43,228 nt of DNA from Neptuniibacter sp. UBA6509 (GTDB lineage: Bacteria > Pseudomonadota > Gammaproteobacteria > Pseudomonadales > Balneatricaceae). Under the pieces are notes generated by a model that was given only the letters and a program-made list of their open reading frames with translations, was not told where the DNA came from and did no database searches. The DNA is taken from contig DJLT01000031.1 of the NCBI GenBank assembly GCA_002435145.1, positions 1-43,228 of the forward strand. Direction: 5' to 3'. Position numbers and translations under genes: made by a program. This document shows, piece after piece, positions 37,685 to 43,228 of the stretch. Each line of letters opens with the position of its first letter. Within the stretch, counting starts at the first letter, position 1.

Positions 37685-38575
37685 ATGTCTTCTACAGTAA
37701 CTAAAGCAGTAATCCCTGTCGCAGGTTTGGGTACTCGCGTATTACCTGCGAGTAAAGCAATACCTAAAGAGATGATGCCTGTCGTAGACAAGCCAGTTAT
37801 TCAGCACGTTATAGAAGAAGCCGTTGCTGCAGGAATAACTGATATCGTCCTTGTTACACGCGCAGGAAAATCCGCCATCGAAGATCATTTCGATTCTCAT
37901 TATGAACTCGAAGCAGAATTAGAGCGAAAAGGAAAAACAGCAATTCTTGAATCAGTTCGTACTATAGTCCCATCCAATGTAACCATTACTGCAGTGCGGC
38001 AAAACAAAGCTTTAGGCCTAGGTCATGCAGTCTTATGCGCAGCCCCTATTATAGGTAATTGTGATTTTGCAGTTTTACTGCCTGACATGCTCGTCAATTC
38101 ATACGGGCAAGAAGAAGCAGACCTATCTGCTATGGTTTCAGCCTATAAGACTAGCCAGCAAGGGCAAATAATGGTTGAACCAGTTCCAATGGAACATGTA
38201 GATCGTTATGGTGTAGTTAACTGTAACGGGGTAGATGTACGTCCCGGCCAGTCTGCCGATATTGCACAAATGGTAGAAAAGCCACCTATCGACAAAGCGC
38301 CATCTAATTTAACAATTAATGGCCGCTACATTTTACCCGCGCGTATTATGGAGCTCTTAAAAGATACTCAACCAGGAGCAGGTGGCGAGATCCAACTGAC
38401 CGATGCAATGGCGGAGTATTTAACAGAAGGCTCCCTCCAAGCGTTCCACATGCAAGGAAAAACCTACGACTGCGGCAATAAAGTCGGCTACCTTCAAGCT
38501 AATGTTATTTATGGTTTACAAAACCAAGAAACAGCAGAGAGCTTTAAGACTTTCATCAAAAATCTAGATTTATAA
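37685..38575 (+). CDS. galU: GalU, UTP--glucose-1-phosphate uridylyltransferase
   Basis: GalU makes UDP-glucose from glucose-1-phosphate and UTP, the precursor for UDP-galactose, UDP-glucuronate, lipopolysaccharide core and many exopolysaccharides. The 296-residue product begins with the nucleotide-binding AVIPVAGLGTRVLPASKAIPKEM (8-30). It has LVTRAGKSAIEDHFD, the metal-site DFAVLLPDMLV, YGVV, MVEKPPIDKAPSNLTINGRYILP and GGEIQLTDAM, all diagnostic. GAGG lies ten bases upstream of ATG 37685. It is divergent from the polysaccharide export operon, which fits a supply role. Confidence 0.97.
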   Translation: MSSTVTKAVIPVAGLGTRVLPASKAIPKEMMPVVDKPVIQHVIEEAVAAGITDIVLVTRAGKSAIEDHFDSHYELEAELERKGKTAILESVRTIVPSNVTITAVRQNKALGLGHAVLCAAPIIGNCDFAVLLPDMLVNSYGQEEADLSAMVSAYKTSQQGQIMVEPVPMEHVDRYGVVNCNGVDVRPGQSADIAQMVEKPPIDKAPSNLTINGRYILPARIMELLKDTQPGAGGEIQLTDAMAEYLTEGSLQAFHMQGKTYDCGNKVGYLQANVIYGLQNQETAESFKTFIKNLDL

Positions 38576-38591
38576 GTTCATACCATAAAAA

Positions 38592-38624
38592 AAGGGGGAT
38601 AAAGCTGTAATAATGCTCCCCCTT
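38592..38624 (+). terminator. Probable terminator after galU
   Basis: AAGGGGG (38592-38598) pairs with CCCCCTT (38618-38624), with an inner AGC/GCT pair and an ATAA bulge, 17 bases after the galU stop. The plus-strand T-tract is short; an A-tract before it makes it a better terminator on the minus strand. Moderate confidence. Confidence 0.5.
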
Positions 38625-38720
38625 AGTTACACGCTATAACATTGATAATCAATTGCTCATCTAAGATCATAGTCATTGCAGTAACGACAGATAATACAAA
38701 GACAGCAAAAAGGAATAAGC

Positions 38721-40355
38721 ATGTCATTAAAAGCAAGCCAAGCGTGGGCGCATCTCCAATCCCATGCTTACTATATGTCACAATCCCATATCAGCGATCT
38801 TTTCGAAGGCTCTCAAGATCGCTTCAGTACATTTGGCTTTGCCCAAGACGCTCTTTTCCTTGATCTATCCAAACAACGCATTACGGACGAAACACTCGCA
38901 TTACTTATTCAATTAGCTAACGAACGAAATCTTACTGATTGGATTAACGATCTCTACAGCGGCAAACATGTTAATGACTCTGAAGACAGACCCGCTCTCC
39001 ATACAGCTTTAAGAACCCCTAGAGATCACAAGCTTGAAGTCAACGGTACGGAGATCATCAAAGAGGTACATGATAACCTTGACTGCATGGAAGCCATTGT
39101 ATCAAAAATACATTCTGGGCAATGGCGCGGATTCACTGGACACTCCATCAATACCGTCGTAAATATCGGTGTCGGCGGTTCTGACCTTGGGCCATTTATG
39201 GCTTGCAAAGCCCTATCAGACTTTCAACCCCAAGAAGCTGCAAACCTGAAAGTGCATTTCGTTTCTTCTATGGACGGTAGCCAGCTGGCTGACCTCTTAA
39301 GTCACTTAAATCCAGCCCGGACACTCTTTGTTATTTCGTCGAAATCATTTACTACAATTGACACTTTAGCTAACGCCAACACAGCAAAAGAATGGCTAAA
39401 GCAATCAAGTAATGTTGCTAGCGAAGAGGTTTTAATCTCTAGACATTTTATCGGCGTATCAGCAAGCCCCGAAAAAGCCCAAGAATGGGGCATTCCCAAA
39501 TCAAATCAGCTCGCTTTCTGGGATTGGACAGGTGGACGTTACTCCATGTGGTCGACTATAGGCCTACCAATTGCACTTAAGCTAGGAATGCAAGGCTTTA
39601 AAGAAGTTCTAGACGGCGCACATGCAATGGATACCCACTTCAAAGAAACCCCCTTTGAAAAGAATCTACCTGTATTACTTGCAATGACCGGAATTTGGAA
39701 TATTAACTTCCTAAATATTAACGCCCACGCAATCCTTCCTTACGATGGCCGTTTAAGCCACATACCTGCTTACCTAGAACAATTAGAAATGGAAAGTAAT
39801 GGCAAGTCAGTCACTCGCGAAGGCTCTAACACTGATTACAGCACCTGCCCAATATTGTGGGGCGAAGTAGGAACTAACGCCCAACACGCTTTTTATCAGT
39901 TACTCCATCAAGGTACTGAGTCTGTAATGTGTGATTTTATCGTGGCCGCAAAACGCTACCACAACACTGACAATGCAGAATTACAACACCAACACCAGCT
40001 CAACCTTGCCAACTGCTTAGCTCAATCACGAATTTTAGCATTAGGGGACTCTGTCATTGAAGGAGCCGACGATGCGCCAGTCTACAAACGATATAAAGGC
40101 AATCAACCCTGCACCACTATATTGCTTGATGAATTAACCCCTACAACGTTTGGGCAACTCATTGCCATGTATGAACACAAGGTGTTTGTACAATCTGTTA
40201 TATGGGGCATCAACCCGTTCGATCAGTGGGGAGTAGAGCTTGGAAAAAAAGTAGCCACTTCACTACTTCAAGCGTTAGGACCTGAAGCTAAAGAAAAACA
40301 ATTCGATAATTCTACACAAGGGTTGTTGCAGCATATTACAAAGAGGAACGCTTAA
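38721..40355 (+). CDS. pgi: Pgi, glucose-6-phosphate isomerase
   Basis: Pgi interconverts glucose-6-phosphate and fructose-6-phosphate, linking glycolysis to the sugar-nucleotide route that GalU uses. The 544-residue product shows the two SIS subdomains: VVNIGVGGSDLGPFMACKAL, FVISSKSFTTIDTLANA, and the signature FWDWTGGRYSMWSTIGLPIAL. The C-terminal signature region SVIWGINPFDQWGVELGKKVA is also present. AAAAGGAA lies before ATG 38721. The gene is one base ahead of the following dehydrogenase-like gene, so the two are co-translated. Confidence 0.98.
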   Translation: MSLKASQAWAHLQSHAYYMSQSHISDLFEGSQDRFSTFGFAQDALFLDLSKQRITDETLALLIQLANERNLTDWINDLYSGKHVNDSEDRPALHTALRTPRDHKLEVNGTEIIKEVHDNLDCMEAIVSKIHSGQWRGFTGHSINTVVNIGVGGSDLGPFMACKALSDFQPQEAANLKVHFVSSMDGSQLADLLSHLNPARTLFVISSKSFTTIDTLANANTAKEWLKQSSNVASEEVLISRHFIGVSASPEKAQEWGIPKSNQLAFWDWTGGRYSMWSTIGLPIALKLGMQGFKEVLDGAHAMDTHFKETPFEKNLPVLLAMTGIWNINFLNINAHAILPYDGRLSHIPAYLEQLEMESNGKSVTREGSNTDYSTCPILWGEVGTNAQHAFYQLLHQGTESVMCDFIVAAKRYHNTDNAELQHQHQLNLANCLAQSRILALGDSVIEGADDAPVYKRYKGNQPCTTILLDELTPTTFGQLIAMYEHKVFVQSVIWGINPFDQWGVELGKKVATSLLQALGPEAKEKQFDNSTQGLLQHITKRNA

Positions 40356-40356
40356 G

Positions 40357-41625
40357 ATGAAAATAACCGTATGGGGCAATGAACTTCCCGCATGGACTTC
40401 TGCAGCGGCCTTAGCAGAAAGCGGTAATCATATTAAGATTGTAACGGGTCTTGATCATTCAGGTAATAAGAATGAGATTAGCTTCAAAACAAGCAACGAA
40501 CCTGGGTTACAACAATGTATTGATCAAGCAATTTTAGATGGTCGATTATCATCGGTCACTGAAGAGGATGGTCTATCTAACTCTTCGCATATCATCAGCC
40601 TCAATCCTGATGAATATCCTCTAGCTGAAAAAATAGTCTGCTCACTTAGTAAATCTCTGCCTAATAACCTTCTGATAATTAACCAATCTAACTTTGGGGT
40701 TGGCAGCACAGACAAGCTACAAACCTACTTAAAAGAAGCAAACAATCAAGTCATTGCTTACTTACCAGATATGGCAGCCGAAGGCTCTGCATTAAAAGAC
40801 TTTAAGCAACCACAGACGCTAATTATTGGCTGTAGAAATGAATGGGCGATGTTGAATATAAAAGCATTAATGCGCCCATTCAGCCAATCCTTGAAACAGT
40901 GGATGGTAATGACATCAAAAGAGGCTGAATTCACCAAATTCGCAAATACCGGCATGCTCGCATTACGCCTAGGCTATATAAACGAACTTGCAAACCTTGC
41001 AGATCAGCTAGATGTAGATATTGAAGTCATACGAGAAGGCATGATTACAGATCCCCGCATAGGTCATCACTACCTGCATCCAGGCTGTGGTTTCGGTGGA
41101 CTGCACTTTCAGCAATACATCGAAGGCCTTTCGGAGCTCATGGAAGAAAATCGAAATTCAAAACTGCTTGATACGGTTTTGGTTGAGAATGAAAAACAGA
41201 AAGAACAACCATTTAGAAAGCTTTGGCGATACTACCAGTGCGACCTTAAAAGCCGAACGATCAGTATTTGGGGACTGTCATTCAAGCCTGGTACAGCCAG
41301 CATAGATAACGCACCAAGTTTAAAAATTATAGAAACTCTTCTAGCCCAAGGCTGTTCGGTTAAAGTACACGATCCAGAAGCTGGCCAAAATATCGAACAA
41401 TATTTTGGTGAACATCCTAAACTAGAAGTTTACGACTGCTGCTATGACGCAATAGAAAATAGCCATGGATTACTATTACTGACTGAATGGCCTGAATACT
41501 GGTCACCAGAATACGAGGAAATGCTGAATCGTATGCACACCCCTCTCATCATAGATGGAAGAAATATTTTTGATAAAGAGATGCTACAAAGTTTAGGCTT
41601 CACATATTATGGCGTGGGCCGATAG
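40357..41625 (+). CDS. UDP-glucose dehydrogenase-like protein with substituted active site
   Basis: The 422-residue product aligns end to end with UDP-glucose/GDP-mannose dehydrogenases: SKEAEFTKFANTGMLALRL, TDPRIGHHYLHPGCGFGGLHF, and SIWGLSFKPGTASIDNAPSL. However, the nucleophilic cysteine of the GGxCxPKD motif is H250 and its lysine is Q253. The first-domain Pro-Glu is P137-D138, the conserved Asn after catalytic K194 is T198, and the C-terminal TDDxR arginine is D317. The N-terminal GxGxxG is degraded to GNELPA (7-12). Canonical oxidation of UDP-glucose to UDP-glucuronate is therefore unlikely. It lies one base after pgi with no frameshift or stop, so it seems to be a maintained gene, not a pseudogene. 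Confidence 0.8.
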   Translation: MKITVWGNELPAWTSAAALAESGNHIKIVTGLDHSGNKNEISFKTSNEPGLQQCIDQAILDGRLSSVTEEDGLSNSSHIISLNPDEYPLAEKIVCSLSKSLPNNLLIINQSNFGVGSTDKLQTYLKEANNQVIAYLPDMAAEGSALKDFKQPQTLIIGCRNEWAMLNIKALMRPFSQSLKQWMVMTSKEAEFTKFANTGMLALRLGYINELANLADQLDVDIEVIREGMITDPRIGHHYLHPGCGFGGLHFQQYIEGLSELMEENRNSKLLDTVLVENEKQKEQPFRKLWRYYQCDLKSRTISIWGLSFKPGTASIDNAPSLKIIETLLAQGCSVKVHDPEAGQNIEQYFGEHPKLEVYDCCYDAIENSHGLLLLTEWPEYWSPEYEEMLNRMHTPLIIDGRNIFDKEMLQSLGFTYYGVGR

Positions 41626-41656
41626 AACAGAAAGGCATGTATATAAGAGAGTATAA

Positions 41657-42055
41657 ATGGTGCTAAGCATCTACGGAAAAAAAATACAGTATGTTATCTG
41701 GCTAATATTCATATGCAGTTTGGTAGCACTTGCCTACGGACTCTTCAGGCAACTACCACCTGAAAGGATATTTGAAAATTCAGATAAGGTAGGGCACTTT
41801 TTGGCCTTTCTCGTTGTCCCTTTTACGGGAAGACTGGCACTACATCAGCTAAAAAGCATGATTTATTGGTCAATATGGCTCATCCTAGCTATAGCGCTGG
41901 AGTACCTTCAAGGCGAGTTCCGCCCCCAAAGACACTTTTCCATAGCTGATGCCTACGCCAACGCATTAGGAGTCATAACAGCCATAGGATGTTCCGCCCT
42001 ATTAAATCAACACATAGAAAAAAACAGGGCTAAACAGCAGGGCCCTACCGGGTAG
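41657..42055 (+). CDS. VanZ-like family membrane protein
   Basis: The 132-residue product has about four hydrophobic segments (about 11-30, 44-60, 68-84, 100-118) and the family pattern NSDKVGHFLAFLVVPFTG (about 41-58), then ALEYLQGEFRPQRHFSIADAYANALGV (about 79-105). The latter matches the E-x-x-Q ... R-x-F-s-x-x-D-x-x-a-N signature of VanZ-like proteins in Gram-negative polysaccharide clusters. Biochemical function is unknown. It follows the dehydrogenase-like gene by 31 bases and its 3' end overlaps the convergent SH3 gene by 11 bases. Confidence 0.82.
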   Translation: MVLSIYGKKIQYVIWLIFICSLVALAYGLFRQLPPERIFENSDKVGHFLAFLVVPFTGRLALHQLKSMIYWSIWLILAIALEYLQGEFRPQRHFSIADAYANALGVITAIGCSALLNQHIEKNRAKQQGPTG

Positions 42056-42665
42056 TAATCAACCCACAACGGTGTCCTTCAACAGTCACCTCAGTCAATT
42101 GATAGGTGAGATCCGCCTTCATTAAAATATGCATAGACAACACCTCATTAGGAGTTAAAGCAACGTGCTCTAAGGTCTGATTAACAGGAACAGGAATTAA
42201 CTTACCCTCCTGAGTTTTAGCGACCAGTTCTGCACTACAGTTCACTTTGACCTTCTGCAAATTCTGGCTCATTGCAACAGCATACTGCAAATGCAGGTCA
42301 CAACCTTGAATATACTCATCACCAATCACTCTTTCGCAACTTAAGGATACCCCCTTATCAAGCAAGCGAAGCTCTTTGCTGACTAAGCTATCCTGCACAA
42401 CCTTCTCAGGAGAGAGAAACTGACTACTCATCCACCCCTCAGTACGACCACTGGCATCCTCATGCCCAAGAAAGTAGATTTTAGTCCAATCACCTTTTTC
42501 CCCATCCTTTATAACAAGATGCCCCTTGTTTAGCATAAGTATACTCCGCCCCTCAGTACTTGGCTCAGCACGGACCCGCACACTGTCGGCAGTCACCAGC
42601 AAATATTCTACAGCTTGTGCATTGACTGAAAGCAACATTAATAAAAACAAAAAAAATCTAGCCAC
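42045..42665 (-). CDS. Secreted bacterial SH3-domain protein of unknown function
   Basis: The 206-residue product has a Sec signal (MARFFLFLLMLLSVNAQA) and an SH3b domain (about 20-88: YLLVTADSVRVRAEPSTEGRSILMLNKGHL then DWTKIYFLGHEDASGRTEGWMSSQFL). The C-terminal part (about 95-206) has four cysteines (SCER, GCDL, NCSA, HRCG) that could form two disulfides in the periplasm. I recognise no family for this C-terminal part. It is a single gene, convergent with and overlapping the VanZ-like gene, and its promoter side faces the GGA-hairpin region. Confidence 0.75.
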   Translation of the reverse strand: MARFFLFLLMLLSVNAQAVEYLLVTADSVRVRAEPSTEGRSILMLNKGHLVIKDGEKGDWTKIYFLGHEDASGRTEGWMSSQFLSPEKVVQDSLVSKELRLLDKGVSLSCERVIGDEYIQGCDLHLQYAVAMSQNLQKVKVNCSAELVAKTQEGKLIPVPVNQTLEHVALTPNEVLSMHILMKADLTYQLTEVTVEGHRCGLITTR

Positions 42666-42791
42666 AACTATCCCTATAAACTTATTTGATTAGTGATATG
42701 TAATAATTTTTATTATCAAAATACAAGATGATAATGAATATATCTAGAAAATATAAAATTAGGAATTTTTCTTATATACCCAACTACTTAA

Positions 42792-42797
42792 TAGAAT
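42792..42797 (+). promoter_or_regulatory. Possible -10 element upstream of the GGA-hairpin RNA
   Basis: TAGAAT lies 20 bases before the first GGA stem-loop. A -35 at 17-base spacing (TTCTTA) is weak, and I see no convincing TGTAAG-N6-CTTACA GacA-type box upstream. Tentative. Confidence 0.3.
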
Positions 42798-42805
42798 TAA
42801 TATGC

Positions 42806-42905
42806 CTGCACAGAGTGAGTCATGGACGACTCTTTAGCCCTCAGGATGAGGGCCTCTGTACCTAACATCAGGATGATGCCGTGTCAGCAAGGATGCTGAT
42901 AGAAC
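42806..42905 (+). ncRNA. Candidate CsrA/RsmA-sequestering small RNA (CsrB/RsmZ-like)
   Basis: Four successive stem-loops each present GGA in the loop on the plus strand. 42817-42832 is GAGTC-ATGGAC-GACTC. 42837-42853 is GCCCTC-AGGAT-GAGGGC. 42866-42878 is CATC-AGGAT-GATG. 42882-42901 is TGTCAGC-AAGGAT-GCTGATA with one G-U pair. The loops fit the ANGGA recognition sequence of CsrA/RsmA dimers, and such tandem GGA hairpins define CsrB, CsrC, RsmY and RsmZ. On the other strand the loops read TCC and would not fit. RNA ends are unknown: no clear terminator follows directly. The alternative is a family of intergenic AGGAT palindromes unrelated to CsrA. Confidence 0.6.
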
Positions 42906-42911
42906 AGTCTA

Positions 42912-42949
42912 AGTATAGTAAATATTGCTTTCAAATTAGGCACTATACT
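42912..42949. repeat. 8-bp inverted repeat downstream of the GGA hairpins
   Basis: AGTATAGT (42912-42919) and ACTATACT (42942-42949) are perfect inverted copies with 22 bases between. It could close the 3' part of the candidate small RNA or be an independent operator. No T-tract follows on either strand. Confidence 0.4.
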
Positions 42950-43228
42950 CTACGCCTCTCACGCTAGATCCCTATAAGCTTAAACATCACAGCCTCTTAA
43001 CATCGCAGCTTAATGCTTGCCCTCAGCCCCCTTCTTCGTCCGCATTATTGACCTTTGAGGCCATAAAAGCTTACCGAGTTTATTCCGGCCAGCTAAGACA
43101 AATAATGCGATTAAAAATTATAATACTTAGGAAAATTTAGTACTTAGCCCTTCTAAGCAGCCCTTTTCAGATAGATCTTTCCCCCGAAGCCAAAACGAAA
43201 CCCAAAACGAAAAAACCCCGGTCACGAA
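42950..43228. other. Gene-free right end of the window
   Basis: I find no supportable protein frame or tRNA here. It holds a perfect 9-bp inverted repeat, CGCATTATT (43041-43049) with AATAATGCG (43101-43109), 51 bases apart. There is also a direct repeat of TACTTAG near 43124 and 43141. At the extreme right, on the minus strand, CCGGGG is followed by TTTTTTCG (43221-43208), which looks like the second half of an intrinsic terminator whose first half lies beyond the window. If so, a minus-strand gene ends just outside. Confidence 0.4.

Noticed and set aside
42690-42716. A GacA-type upstream box ahead of the candidate small RNA
   Set aside because: Only TGTAAT and an AT-rich palindrome are present; the second half does not match CTTACA, so no claim is made.

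Overview
This window looks like chromosomal core DNA of a marine-type gammaproteobacterium, probably an Oceanospirillales-like relative of Pseudomonas. The basis is gene order and protein character. The run secA-lpxC-ftsZ ... mraZ / rnpB / rsmI-lpoA-yraN-diaA-dolP / sspB-sspA / petCBA / rpsI-rplM / zapE matches the order I recall from Pseudomonas aeruginosa. MurE carries the DNPR motif of a meso-diaminopimelate adder, and LpxC shows a lipopolysaccharide-making cell. The genus is inference. The DNA is moderately AT-rich by eye.

Layout. 1-414: start of secA (cut by the left edge). 603-18553, minus strand: a complete, tightly overlapped dcw (division and cell wall) cluster, read mraZ-rsmH-ftsL-ftsI-murE-murF-mraY-murD-ftsW-murG-murC-ddl-ftsQ-ftsA-ftsZ-lpxC. 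It has a recognisable mraZ promoter, three TGGGN MraZ boxes at 10-bp spacing, and a strong terminator after lpxC. 18703-19077: a decayed plus-strand reading frame. 19089-19442: RNase P RNA. 19482-23733: rsmI diverges from lpoA-yraN-diaA-dolP. 23819-30176: sspB, sspA, the cytochrome bc1 operon, rpsI-rplM and zapE, all minus.

30302-37472 (minus) is more accessory: an LrgA/LrgB pair, a Gdt1/MneA-type cation exporter, then an exopolysaccharide export module. The module runs (in transcription order) outer-membrane beta-barrel, short Wza-like OPX protein, Wzc-like tyrosine kinase/co-polymerase, PHP-family phosphatase, VpsP-like TPR protein. No glycosyltransferase lies in the window. Divergent to it, 37685-42055 (plus) holds galU, pgi, a UDP-glucose-dehydrogenase-like gene and a VanZ-like membrane protein. 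galU and pgi could supply sugar precursors for the polymer.

The right end holds an SH3-domain secreted protein and about 560 bases without a convincing protein gene. Inside that gap is a run of four small stem-loops, each presenting GGA in its loop. This is the architecture of a CsrA/RsmA-sequestering small RNA (CsrB/RsmZ type), and I regard it as the most interesting item. Second is the UDP-glucose-dehydrogenase-like protein, whose catalytic cysteine and several other active-site positions are substituted, suggesting a pseudoenzyme. Third is the composite OPX/beta-barrel export module paired with a PHP phosphatase. No CRISPR array, insertion sequence, prophage or tRNA gene was seen.
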